DNA of 64,000 bases from Thysanoteuthis rhombus (lineage: Eukaryota > Mollusca > Cephalopoda > Oegopsida > Thysanoteuthidae), in NCBI GenBank assembly GCA_963457665.1, contig OY735202.1:79151960-79215959 (forward strand), read 5' to 3'. Below the pieces are notes generated by a model. That model saw only the letters and a program-made list of their open reading frames with translations, was not told where the DNA came from and did not search any database. Shown piece by piece: positions 45,695-56,245 of the stretch. A program made the translations under genes and the position numbers. Within the stretch, counting starts at the first letter, position 1; every line of letters begins with the position of its first letter.

Positions 45695-46180
45695 GCAAGC
45701 ACGTGTAGGTAAGGTCACCGGGACCACGGGGGCAGCTGCACCCCTGCCTCCTTGGCATGGGGACAGCGGCGGCAGGTGTATGCCCTCTATGAAAACAGGA
45801 AAGTGTAAGACATTCTGAATCAAATATTCATTTCTAATCATCAACCGAATAACAATTTCCTCATAACGGCAAAAACATTTTCACTACAAAATACAATCTG
45901 AATTATTTAAGTGACAAATATCATTTATTGCTTTCAACAGAAATACAAGTTTTGCCAAATATTGTGTGTTATTTATTGCCACAAAAGTTGTTCTGGAGTT
46001 TTAAGCATTTCATTTGAAAAGTGGACTTCGGAATGAGTATCTTGAATATTCTTGCTATTGGATTTGCTGGAAGTTAAAATCTTAACCGTCAAAATAAAAA
46101 TATAAGCTATAAAATCCCTTTCTAAAAAGCTGCCTCGCTGCCCCAAATTGCTTCCGGTGCCCTAGCGCGTTGGTTGTCCG
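45695..46180 (-). repeat. Family E repeat, copy 2
   Basis: Inverse of the copy at 32000: plus-strand GCAGCTGCACCCCTGCCTCC, CCTCTATGAAAACAGGAAAG, GACATTCTGAATCAAATATT, TTGCTTTCAACAGAAATACA, GTTGTTCTGGAGTTTTAAGC and AAGCTGCCTCGCTGCCCCAA. It is uninterrupted, so it shows that copy 1 carries an insertion. Confidence 0.65.
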
Positions 46181-46374
46181 AAAGCTGTAATAATCGACGG
46201 TAAACAATTCATTATCATCTGGCTGAAAGTGGTTTCAAAGCAGTCAATAAGATTATTGACAATGACAAGAAGCAGAACTCATATATTCATGCGAGGAGAC
46301 ATGAGATAAATGCTTGAAAATAATCAGGAAAAATAGTTGGAGAAACTATGATTTATGGCTATTTCCTGGTGACT

Positions 46375-46530
46375 GACCCTAAAGTCACTGGTCTTAAAGT
46401 CACGGCCCTAAAGTCACGGCCCTAAAGTCACTACATAGGTGACATGCTGCACCATCTACGAAGCGTAACATCATCAAGTCACGACAAACGTGTATTTGTT
46501 GCTTTTCTTTCAAAGTAAAGTTAGGTCGAA
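46375..46530 (+). repeat. Family D repeat, copy 2
   Basis: Four AAAGTCAC words in tandem, including two consecutive CACGGCCCTAAAGT units. Then ACATAGGTGACATGCTGCAC and CAAAGTAAAGTTAGGTCGAA. The AT-rich middle of the family is missing. Confidence 0.7.
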
Positions 46531-47019
46531 GTAGTCGGGGGGGTATTGGGATGTTTTGGTTTTCAGAGTTTTAGTTCTTGGGGGGGGGGTTGTTTTTTTT
46601 AAATTTTTTAAAAAAATTTTTGGTTAATTCCGGGGGGGGGGTATTTAGGGATTAATTGGAATATACGGAAATGGTGCACATTCTGAGATTTTTTAAATTT
46701 TTTTTTTCTGGCTATTTTGACCAACGGTTCGAGGCAAATGACATTACAATCAGGTAATACAGAGTTGGATGAATAGGCAGGCATTGGGGAATATCACAAA
46801 GCAATGAGGAAATGAATAAATGAATTCAGAAAATTCAACAATACTCATCTAAATTTGCAGCAATTTCAGTTGGTCTGGGGACTTCATTTTAGCAGTTGAA
46901 AAAGTTTCAATTTTTTTCATCGTTACTTGCTAAATATTTCATGCCCGTCTCCCAGCAAGAATTCACTACTTAGATTAGACAGAGCACCGACCCATCCAAC
47001 ACTAGATTCGTTTGTTTTT
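46531..47019. other. Unassigned with G homopolymers
   Basis: Three G runs (46537-46543, 46580-46588 and 46631-46640) sit in T-rich DNA. No gene recognised. Confidence 0.4.
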
Positions 47020-47262
47020 TATGGCAAGTCAAAGTTAGGTCGAACACAAAACAACCTTTATTAATTCAAATTTATTGATAAAAAAAACAAACATTACCTA
47101 ATCAGTAAAAATTGAATTAGGAATTTACTTATTTTATTTTTAAAAAAATCGGTCTGTTGTGTTTTAAAGTCCAGTGGACTTTGTGGCTGGAACATTTCGT
47201 TGATGGCACAGCGTCCCACCTACATCGTGACTTGAGGGCTAAGACTTTATGGCCGGGATTCA
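47020..47262 (-). repeat. Family D repeat, copy 3
   Basis: Inverse orientation: AAGTTAGGTCGAACACAAAA, TTTATTAATTCAAATTTATT, TAATCAGTAAAAATTGAATT, AAAGTCCAGTGGACTTTG and GACTTGAGGGCTAAGACTTT. A complete copy of about 240 bp. Confidence 0.7.
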
Positions 47263-47412
47263 TTTTCCACTTCCCGTAGTATGTAGCACGGCCATGGTCT
47301 CGTGCCGAAGGCGGCGTAAACCAATACTTGAAAAAAAATATTCATAAACGAAATAAAATAAATAAACAAATATGAGTACTTCAGTAAGAAAGGTTGTCCT
47401 CCTGCGATGTTA

Positions 47413-47528
47413 GTGATCTTGAGAGGATGCGTCCACACATGGAAACCATATCTTACGAGGGGTTCTTATCGGTCCTTAACTTCAAGACAAGTGATACAAG
47501 GAAATTGTACGGGGCTAAAGAACTCTAG
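47413..47528 (+). other. Weak terminal-exon candidate in GC-richer island
   Basis: After an acceptor-like TCCTCCTGCGATGTTAG, one frame reads DLERMRPHMETISYEGFLSV, then LNFKTSDTRKLYGAKEL and a TAG at 47526. The composition is protein-like, with mixed charged and hydrophobic residues and no low complexity. A different frame over the same DNA (47407-47631) ends at AGGTGAGT, a donor-like site. I recognise no family, and the two readings exclude one another. Confidence 0.2.
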
Positions 47529-48060
47529 ACATCAGAGGATCCCTCTTCCGGGTTTTGGGCGGGGCCGCATTCTTCTAGGCGGAATTATACGCCGGAAGAC
47601 TGGGTTTGAGATGAGGGTCGCTGATAGGTGAGTGAGGTTAGCAGATAGGTAAGTATGGGTCTCAGAGACAAGAGAGTTGTATCGTACAAGATAGCGATCG
47701 TTATTGTATAGAGATTTCAACTGGAGTCACTTCAGATCTCTACGAGGGTAGGACAGTTGAGCTAAACATTTCAAGAACCTCGTTTTTGTTGGGGAAGGTC
47801 ACCAGTGGATGGGGCGGGCTCTGGTGTTGGTAGGGAGCGAGGCTGATGACTCTGGTGTGATTTAGAGAGACTCCAGATGCGAGGAAGTCTGCTTCTGAGG
47901 GACGGAGGAGAGATTCGTCAATCATTGCTGAATGATGATATACGACAGAACAGTGGGGGGGGGGGGGGACTGCCTCGTGGCTGAGAAAGTTTCGTCTTCT
48001 AGCACCAGTCGCCAACCCTCCGAAAGAATGGATTTTTAGCATAACTTAGCAAAGGTGGTC
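47529..48060. other. GC-richer island, unidentified
   Basis: Clearly less AT-rich than its surroundings. The minus frame 47740-48042 begins KIHSFGGLATGARRRNFLSH and has mixed composition but no recognised domain. A G run lies at 47952-47965. It could be an old transposon body or part of a gene. Confidence 0.3.
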
Positions 48061-48219
48061 CCGATCGGACGTTACGTGACGTAACGCAAACAAGTGACTC
48101 GTTGAAAATTTATCAAACAATGCGGTAACAATGTAATTTATGTGTTCTATTTTTCTTTCATGGGTTCTCTTATATCATTTAAAAAAAATTAATGCACCAT
48201 TTTAACATCGACTTTGCAA

Positions 48220-48296
48220 TGTGGCGAATCCTGGGGAAGGTTTATGTCCAACGACGGACGATAAAGGATTGATGATGATGATGATGATGATGATGA
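48220..48296 (+). mobile_element. RTE 3'-end stub
   Basis: GGCGAATCCTGGGGAAGGTT, TATGTCCAACGACGGACGAT, then AAAGGAT(TGA)n. Only the last ~75 bp of the element found at 9.1, 15.9 and 35.2 kb, in the opposite orientation. It shows extreme 5' truncation. Confidence 0.85.
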
Positions 48297-48317
48297 ATCA
48301 TTAAAAAGTATAAATCA

Positions 48318-48450
48318 TCAAAAAAGGATTTTTGTAGACATAATAAGGAGTAAACCTTTGAATCTTCAGCCCTCTTGCACCAACATGGCGCCCTTTACGT
48401 GCAATACATACATATGTGGCTGGATAAACGGACTAGTGAAGCTGGGTAAT
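48318..48450 (+). mobile_element. Family A repeat, fragment A10
   Basis: AGACATAATAAGGAGTAAAC, TCTTCAGCCCTCTTGCACC, and ACATACATATGTGGCTGGAT. Only the 3'-central part, directly after the RTE stub. Confidence 0.55.
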
Positions 48451-48639
48451 GAGGATAAAGGTACCAATTCTGATACAAGCAACAGATTTCTTATTAAAAT
48501 GTTGTTTAGCAATTAATGAAAACCATATTTTGTCAATATGACCACAACATGGACGCCATATTTTTCAAAATGGCTGTCAAAGCTATAAATAATGATATCT
48601 CTTGATCACAACAAGCTATTACCATGTAGCACGTGTTTT

Positions 48640-49480
48640 CTTACTAATTCGAATATAGAGAGATATTTTTATTATGATTGAATCATCTATTCTTGAGTTT
48701 TAATTCATTGAGAACTTTCGGGGATATTGTGAGGACAGACATGAGTAAATAGAGGAATATATGAAGAAAAACCTGAAAAGAAAGAAAAAATAACAAATTC
48801 CTTGATCCATCCAAAAAACCTTATCATATCTTCCTTGACACGTGCCTAACCCTTCTACTTAATTTCATTGACATTTATTGTGAACAACTGAAGATATCGT
48901 ATGAACAGCCAAAAACAGATGCAGAAAAGTATTAACCCCACCCCCCAAACGAACGGATATCTCTCGATCAAAAGCAGATTCCTGGATCCAGCCTAAAATG
49001 TAAGCACTTCTTCACCCCGTGGCCCAACTTCATACAAAATTAGATTGACATTCATTTGGAACTTTCAGAGATGTTGTATGGACAAATGGGAGCAAATGCA
49101 GAAATTTTTGAAAAGAAAAAACTCATAAAAGTATCTTTCAGTCAGGAAGAAATTCCTGGATCCATCCGAAAATTTAAGCACTTCCTTTTTATAATGTGCC
49201 TTTGACCTCCACAAAATTTAATTGTGGACTTTTGGAGATACTGTGCCAACAGAGAGGAGGGAATACAGGAATATATTAAATATCAAAACAGAAAATATTT
49301 CTCAATCAAAAACGAACCCTGGATCCATCCCAAATCGCGTTCCTTCTCCCTTACGATGTGCTATACCATTCCATAAAATTTAATTGAAATTAATTGGGAA
49401 CTGAGATATCGTATAGAGACAGGGGCAAATATCAAAATTTATAGAAAAAAATACTTTTTTCTTTTTCTTTTCATCTCATT
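48640..49480 (+). repeat. Family F tandem array, ~170-bp unit
   Basis: TTCCTGGATCCATCC-type starts occur at 48798, 48979, 49153 and about 49316 (spacing 181, 174 and about 163). Each is followed by AAGCACTTC, a (C/A)AAAATTTAATTGA block, GAACTTTCAGAGATATTGTA-like and GGACAGA(C/G) AGGAGCAAATGCAGAAAT-like words. A partial unit precedes the first. The units differ by many substitutions and small indels, so the array is old. A second array lies at 59940. Confidence 0.75.
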
Positions 49481-50149
49481 TCTGTATCCACTCATATCTT
49501 TCCACACTATATGTCCAGAATGTCTTAGTTTATTTCAATGAAATTTTGTGCAACGCTGTGCAACAAGATGAAAAAGAGCTGATCGCATTTGGGGGTGGAA
49601 TTTGTGTTTCATTGGGAGGTATCGATAGGTTTACTAGGTCAGAAATATTGCCCCGCAATTGTTCTAAAGGAAAGTTCCCTCCAGAATGTGTCCATATCTG
49701 AAATTGTTCTCTGCAACCTAATATACCACTATGCCTAGTTTAATGCTTTAACGCAAAGTGAGTAATTCCGTCTAAATTCTGCACCGATTGCCTGGAATTA
49801 TATTTCACTATTTGGGGGCAATTTTGAAGATAATTGTATGATATTTGGAGTTTATCGTCTGTTTATAGGGGTCAAGGGTATGTATCACACTCATTAAATA
49901 CTTGCTGACAATAGTTTGGCATTAATGGACTAATGAATGGATTAGTGAATTTGAATGTGATTAATCTTTAATTTGCAATTCTCTCAACTCTGTAGGTAGC
50001 AATTTGAAAACATGACAGCCATCTTGGAAAATTGGAGAATTTTGCGTGGACTGATGTTGACTATAAGAAAGTATACTTTGAAGAATTGATGTTCTAAATT
50101 TCATACTTGTATCACCATTTGTACTTTTCCTACCTGCTTCACTAGACTT
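49481..50149. other. Unassigned DNA
   Basis: Reads like further, more decayed repeat sequence (TATTTCAATGAAATTTTGTG near 49531 recalls the family F word CAAAATTTAATTGA). No gene recognised. Confidence 0.35.
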
Positions 50150-50212
50150 GAAAACCGAAGAAATCTATTTTGACAGTTTTGATGACAGTTTTGGATGATG
50201 GTTTCTAATTAC
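50150..50212 (+). mobile_element. Family A repeat, 3' end fragment A11
   Basis: AAGAAATCTATTTTGACAGT, TTTGATGACAGTTTTGGATG, ATGGTTTCTA. Gives a clean view of the 3' terminus. Confidence 0.6.
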
Positions 50213-50369
50213 CATAAATCTAAATAAGAAAACTGTTATATACTGTCCGTTGCAGTATACTGGATTTAATGTTGGCTGTTAACAGGTCTGACCTAAGATA
50301 GTGTAAGCATTTCGTCATAAAGTAGCATTTCACTAGTTGACACAGTCCACTGAGTTCAACAGTTCACAC

Positions 50370-50790
50370 CTCAAAGCACAGGTTCCCAAACCTATTTGTC
50401 TCAGAACCCTTAAATGATCAATGAACCCTAAAACTACATTTCACGTACAATACCCGCAACCCTAACATTGTTTTATTGGAAAAATGAGTGATTGGTGAAA
50501 CGTTCGAACAAAAAAACAATTCTGTTTGTAATTTTTATAAATTCTTGGACTCCAGTGCTGGAAATTTGGTTTGATACTGGATAACTGAATTTGCAGATCT
50601 GATGCATCCTCTAGTATGTTGCAATATTTTATTTTTATGCTAACTTATTATTCTGAAAAAGGTGAATACCATATTCCTATAAAAAAATATTGATTTTCAT
50701 CAAAATTCATTGAGAGACACCTTAGCGAAACTCCATACTTTATTCTCGGAACTACTTTGGTAAACTCTGACCCAAGGTAAAGCTACTGCT
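50370..50790 (+). mobile_element. Possible hAT-like non-autonomous element
   Basis: ACAGGTTCCCAAACCTATTT at the left and a GGTAAACTCTGACCC block at the right (50759-50773) resemble hAT-type ends but match each other poorly. Interior has no coding capacity. Confidence 0.25.
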
Positions 50791-51454
50791 CGCTAGGATT
50801 TAGAATAAAATCTCCTCCTCACTCTTTTACGCCAGGGTTGTTACGCGACTTGGGGTGCTTATCCATTCTGAAAGAAGAGGTGATACCGAACAAAAACTGA
50901 TATAATATGTCAGGCTTAATCATTGGGGTTGAGGGTGATGGAAAATGCAGGAGACTGGGTGGCTTGTAGGAGAGTAAAAAAAGAGAGTGCGCGCTGTCAT
51001 CATAACAAATCGCTGCATAACAAACGCTGAGCATATTTTTTCCGTTAAAGCAAAATAATTGCGTGAAGCGAATTTTCGAAAAGCAGAGATACTTGGACGT
51101 TGTTTGTAAGCCTTGGAGGTGAAAATCCAGAAACTTAGAAAATGGACTCAACATGAATTTACGAAAAGGGAGAGTGATCAGTTCAAACATTTGACATTTT
51201 TTTTGTAGATGTGTCTACACATCTGTACAAGACGCTTCCTGGTCGGTCTGTCAGTTAAACAATGGAAAGAGGAAGAAGAAGGTTTTGTGTTTTATTTACC
51301 AGGTGCTCTTATGTTATGAGAAGTGTGATGTCATCAATAGACGACATATCAAGCGTTTGATTCTCATTGTGTTCCCAAGTATCATTTGCTATTAATGACT
51401 AAAGCTATCAGCAAAAATGGCTAAAATCGAGTAAACCAGTTAACTTTAAAGCTA
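50791..51454. other. Unassigned DNA
   Basis: The minus frame 50819-51190 (123 residues) has no recognised domain. CATAACAAATCGCTGCATAA and GTGAAGCGAATTTTCGAAAA near 51000-51080 are reminiscent of pogo-like MITE interiors, so the frame is probably a repeat shadow. Confidence 0.35.
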
Positions 51455-51560
51455 AAAATGTTATGAATATTAATCTAAAGTCCACTTGTCGAATGAAATG
51501 ACCATCCACTAATACTCCAGAACAATTTATTGAAAAAGATTGTATAATTTCTTAAATTCA
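51455..51560 (+). repeat. Family E fragment
   Basis: AGTCCACTTGTCGAATGAAA and ACTCCAGAACAATTTATTG match the middle of family E (inverse of the block at 46000-46060). Confidence 0.45.
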
Positions 51561-53185
51561 ATCTAATTGTTTTATTGATAGCCAGAATTTGGGTAAACCA
51601 TCCTCACCTTCCTCTTCCCCTTCCTCCTGCTACTACTAGCACAACTTGTGATGCTGCTACAACTTCGTTTAGAATGTCTTTGAAATTGGAAATGGCAGAC
51701 ATGGTCGTATGAACGATGAATCTATCGTTGAACTTACTCAATACAGGAAAGTACATTTTTGGATTGAAAAAAAAAAACTGTTTCCGTGTAACGCTATATT
51801 GAGCAGCTGGCTTTCTAGTTTGATGAATTGGCAAATAGAAAATCTTTCCTTGGTTAGGATGTTGACCGATGATTTTACTGTATGACAACAATAGCTATCC
51901 ACTATTGTAGATGAGATACAACAAACGGTCAAAAAGCTAGAACAGGATGTTCTTCTACAGGCAGCATATGTTCCTTAACTATCATCTTCAGACAATCATT
52001 TATTTTGTTCCATGCAACCTTCATTACTTGGTCAGCCTTTAAAACAATTTCAAAATAGAGAAAAAATTCTTCAAGAAATAAATAATCAAACTTTCGATTT
52101 TCATTCGGTAAATATGAGAGACATTGAGGGAGTATCTATCATCCAGTCTCCTCTCCCAGCGAGCTTTAATAAAGATCCCTTTGACCTTGCTTCGCTAACC
52201 ATTCTTTATTTAATAGAATAAAGAAAGAAGTCACTAAATGAAAACATCAATTCACAAATACCTTAATCAATTACGTACTGAATCAAAGAAAAAAAATTAA
52301 AAGAAAGTGGATTGGGAAGATTTGGGTTATATCAACACTTCAACCGGAATTGAGAAGAAATACTTGTTCTAAAATCAATAATTTCAACATTTTCATTTAA
52401 ATGTGATGTTAAGTCAAGTTACTAACTTATATCGTAGAACTATATATAATCTACTACGAATGCATAAACGTAGAAGGTTTTATGAATCCATTACATATCT
52501 TTCATTCATTTATTTTTCATTAACTTCACTTTTATACATACAAAACATGTTTTTTGGTTTTACAAAACTGATGATATCAACACGTAGATCAACAGATCGA
52601 AGCATATTGTGCGGGCAGAATGATTTTGTTTATCACGAAGAGATTATTATGTCACGATTTGGTATTGCTGCTGCAATGAATATAATATTATTATGTGTGA
52701 GATGTGTTATTGAATTATTATTACGTGGCCTCTGTTGGTCCGGTAAGATGGATAATGCAGCATGGTTATCGGACTTTGGTACCGGAAAATCGGCGGTGTA
52801 TTGGTAATAAAGACAATGCTTCATCTAAGAAACTTGGACAACTAAAGACTCTTGTACTGTTTTCTTATCCCCTGTCAAGGTTGACTTTGGGGGTAACAGC
52901 TTATATCTGCAACAGCCTGAGCTACTTAGGTAGTTATGACAGAGCAGTTTTCCGATCTGCTCATTTACGTTTAGCCCTGTCAAGCGTTATGGCATACTTT
53001 TTACGTAACATTTTTGTCAAGATATCTGGTGACGGAAGAGAGTGCTTGGAAAAGTCGATTCATAGTTTTCCCAAGGGTATTATTGCCAATGAACAATCTC
53101 GTCTGATATTTGAACTCGGTTCGCCGATTTGTTTTTTCTGTGTTCTTAACCTTACGTCACCCATGTAATTTCGCCTTCTAATATT
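51561..53185. other. Unassigned AT-rich DNA with medium open frames
   Basis: Plus frames 52403-52807 (134 residues) and 52704-53168 (154 residues) overlap in different frames. Neither has a recognisable motif, a start context or splice structure that I trust. TCTCCTCTCCCAGCG near 52145 recalls the family C edge. I leave the frames uncalled. Confidence 0.35.
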
Positions 53186-53196
53186 TAGAAGATTAC

Positions 53197-53400
53197 GCGT
53201 ATTGTGATCACTTTGGGACAGGGTCTTTTGGATAACAATAACTGGCTGATAACATTAAGGGGATATTCAGAGGAATTCGCTTATTGTAATCACTTTGGGG
53301 CAGGCTGTTTTAGATGACAATAACTGGCTGATAACATTGGGTATAAATATACTGAGGAAGCTGCTTATTGTGATCACTTTAGATAAAGTGTTTGAGACTG
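53197..53400 (+). repeat. ~83-bp tandem repeat, 2.5 units
   Basis: GC(G/T)TATTGTGATCACTTTGG starts at 53197, 53279 and 53363. The first two units also share TAACAATAACTGGCTGATAA. The third decays after ATCACTTTAGATAAAG. Confidence 0.85.
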
Positions 53401-53864
53401 ACGTATTCTTATAACAATAGACATTAGATAACATTTGATTATGATAAACAAATCTTCCGTATAACTAAATGAATGTATCCGAATTAGCAATATTTTCTTG
53501 GTGCGTAGTAGGGGGGTGTCTCTTCGCCTCAACACTAAAGAAATTCCATAAATAAAAGAAAGAAAACCACAATAATCATAAATTATTCTCATAACCAAAA
53601 CTTCATTATTTCCTTTTTTTTATCAAATATAAGTGTGATACTTTCCGACTTTCTTGGTTCTATAATAATTTTCTTAGATTATTTTTTTCTCTTTTACTTA
53701 ACTCTTTTTGTCAATTCCAGAGTTAAAAAGCTACAACTCAAATGTAAGTAACAAATGCCCGATCACATATTACTCCCCTGTTTTTGATGTTTGAAATTTG
53801 TTTTCTTCCATGCGTATTTACTTGTGGAAATAATTATTTTCATTTGGGCCCCACCCTGCTCAAA
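53401..53864. other. Unassigned AT-rich DNA
   Basis: No feature recognised. Confidence 0.4.
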
Positions 53865-53934
53865 ATCCTGGATTGAGGTCCAGTCCATGTGCGTGCTTTG
53901 AAATTCACCATTCGAACTTGGCCTCAATCCGGAT
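53865..53934. other. Imperfect hairpin
   Basis: ATCCTGGATTGAGG (53865-53878) is the inverse of CCTCAATCCGGAT (53922-53934) apart from one position, with a loop of about 43 bases. Possibly the arms of a small foldback element; no RNA family is assigned. Confidence 0.5.
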
Positions 53935-54337
53935 ATCAAATACAGCTGTCAGGTGTTGAGTGACAAGTGTCTCTGCCACCTGATGACTCCACACACAGTT
54001 CATGTATGTGTTTGCGAGTGGATAGAATTTATACCAGAAGAGTAGCAAGCGGAGTCAAAGTGGAGGAAAGGGGGTAAATATGAAGGGGCACAAAGTTCTC
54101 AAAGGCCATTAATGACCGTTAATTAATAATTAGGCCCTCCCCTGGGATAGAGAACCAGTATCTCCTGGCGTAGTCTTCGTCCCCAGGGGCTGAAAGTAAA
54201 ACTTGCCTTGTCGCTGTTATAGATATAATTATTCTCCGTTTCCAGTATCATCGAGTGTGCCGTGGGATTAGTAACACACGTGCAATTGTTAGTAGGGTCC
54301 ACTACCGATTTGCCAGACCTGTCGAAGCTTCATTTTT

Positions 54338-54453
54338 CTTACGGCACCTGGTATTCCCCAATGGTCACCCATTTGGGTACTGGTCAGGTCTGACGTTGCT
54401 CAGCTTCGGTGATCTCACGAGAACCGGTGTTTCCAAAGCGATTGTCGCCGTAA
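54338..54453 (-). ncRNA. 5S rRNA-like sequence, full length, diverged
   Basis: The plus strand reads CTTACGGCACCTGGTATTCC, GGTCACCCATTTGGGTACTG, GACGTTGCTCAGCTTCGGTG, ATCTCACGAGAACCGGTGT and ends near TCGCCGTAA. That is the reverse complement of an almost complete 5S rRNA (116 bp against about 120). I count many substitutions relative to the animal consensus, including in normally fixed stems, so it is unlikely to be functional. Sequence on its 3' side has some words in common with the copy at 26757, supporting a 5S-derived SINE. Confidence 0.75.
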
Positions 54454-54538
54454 ATAATTTCGGCAAAATTTTAGTCATCGCGCTGGGTGTTTAGCAGAGA
54501 GGCATCGAGTAACATTAAAGTGTACGGCATGACTCGGT

Positions 54539-54602
54539 GGGGGATTGAACCACAGCCTACTTGAACCGGAGACGAGCACTCAATGCTCACCGCGTCACCG
54601 TG
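54539..54602 (-). repeat. tRNA-like sequence next to the 5S copy
   Basis: Minus strand: GGTGACGCGGTGAGC (A-box-like), then GTGGTTCAATCCC (B box). The spacing is tRNA-like and the strand is the same as the 5S-like sequence 85 bp away. Either a second SINE or the other half of a composite element. Confidence 0.5.
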
Positions 54603-54639
54603 ATCAGTGTGGGTTATGAATGTTTAATGGAAACAACTG

Positions 54640-55042
54640 GTTGAACTGGTCGAGTTGGACACTCAACAGAAATCGTCACGTGGCCTATGTCTTTGGGCCG
54701 CATCCCAATTTTGGGTTGATCAATTAAAAAACTGGATGAAGGGATGATCAATGAATAAGTTACTTCTCTTGCCTTTTGTTGGCCTGTTAACAATAGGTAA
54801 ATTGCATTTTTTAAAAAAAGCGTGAATGCAGCTGGACACACACCACCAGATCAATGTAGCATAAACTCACATTGCCAATTGAACCCTTCCGGGGTAAAAA
54901 AAACTATTGGGGTGGGGGGAATTAATTTTTCTGACATGATAAGGAGTAAATGTTTAAATATTCCTCCCTCTAGCTCAATTGGCGCAGCTTGTACGCGTGA
55001 TACAAACATAGATAGTTAATTGTTTTGATTGATGGTTTTCAC
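54640..55042 (+). mobile_element. Family A repeat, near-complete copy A12
   Basis: CACTCAACAGAAATCGTCAC, GGGATGATCAATGAATAAGT, CTTTTGTTGGCCTG, AGCATAAACTCACATTGCCA, GACATGATAAGGAGTAAATG and TTGATTGATGGTTTTC, in family order. Confidence 0.7.
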
Positions 55043-55279
55043 TGATAAGGAAGTCAAAGAAAAGACCGTTTGATTTTGTTATGCATGTTAGCAAATAATG
55101 TTTTATGTGAAATTACATTAAAAATGGCACCATAATCTTTAAAATTTTATGTTACTGAAATAGAGTATGGTATGGAATCACGACATCAAGTGTCAGATAT
55201 TAATTCTCGATTTTAAAAGCGGATATCTTTTTAAACAATTAGTGTTATACGGACGAGCATTTCAAAACTATTTTGATAA

Positions 55280-56165
55280 TTGACGAAATGTGATTTTCTT
55301 TGTTGGCTGTCCGTAACACTAGACTCTTCCAGTGGGGGGGGGGGATACTGGGAAAAAAAAAACTTCCAACCCACGGTTCAAATTATGCACTCTTCCCCGT
55401 TAACGATTTTGGTATTATTTTTTCAAAGAAAAAAAACATTTAAATCCAAATATATCTGTAAATTTTTCTCTCACGAGGATTAACGAGTAGAGTTGGTGGA
55501 AAAAAAGAATAGGATAGATGTTGTATGGAAATAATAAGCAAGCTAATCTTGCTGGACGTTGTTAGTGAGTTTGATCCTCATCTGACACCAATTCATGCCA
55601 AGTTACTATACTTATATAATGAACAGTGTGATTTTCTAGATTTGTTGTCCGTAACACTTGATTCAGTCACATTTTGCTGATAAAAATACCTCATTTCCAC
55701 TGTTTGAAAATATGGTCTCTTTAACTGAAACGATTTGTTATTTTTTTTTCATCCTAATCCAGATATATCCATGATTTTTTTCACTGGATTAACAAGTAAA
55801 TCGTATGAAAGAAATAGAAGAGGACGCACGTCGTAAAACAAGGCTCAGCAAGCAAAACTTGCAGGTCGTTATGAGTGGATTCGATCCTTACTGGATCTCT
55901 TAGATTTGATAGTCTGATCCCAAACTGTTATGTTGATAAATGATATGAAAAAGGTTTTACCCTAATAATAAACAGTGGGATTTTACCCCTGTCTGTAAGA
56001 CTCGATTCTTTAACTCAGGGGTGACATTTTGCTAAGAGAAATAATATCCTACCCACCATTTCAAAATATGAACTCTTCAAGTGAAACAAGTTCACTATAT
56101 CCTCTCTTAAAAAATCATTTCATTAAGCTTCTGATTTATACGATTTTTTCCACGTGTAATAACTA
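55280..56165 (+). repeat. Family H tandem array, ~345-bp unit, three units
   Basis: Unit starts at about 55283, 55625 and 55974 share (A/C)AGTG(T/G)GATTTTC, TCCGTAACACT and ACATTTTGCT, then CTCTT(C/T)AA(C/G)TGAAAC. Units 1 and 2 end with a tRNA-like segment: AAGCAAGCTAATCTTGCTGG with GAGTTTGATCCTC, and AGCAAGCAAAACTTGCAGGT with GGATTCGATCCTT. Unit 3 is cut short before it. A single unit without that tail sits at 41808. Divergence between units shows the array is not recent. Confidence 0.7.
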
Positions 56166-56245
56166 GTTAGTTGTGATTCTCAATATGTATCTCGAGCAGG
56201 ACAATTTTAAGTTTGTAAGATCAACCTATGGTTTTGTGTTTCTGT

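Noticed and set aside
50819-51190. 123-codon minus-strand frame
   Set aside because: No recognised domain; the DNA contains words typical of MITE interiors.
52403-53168. Two overlapping frames of 134 and 154 codons
   Set aside because: They overlap in different frames, show no motif, and lie in AT-rich DNA next to tandem repeats; not enough to call a gene.
54255-54494. 79-codon plus-strand frame
   Set aside because: It runs antisense through the 5S-rRNA-like sequence and is a shadow of it.
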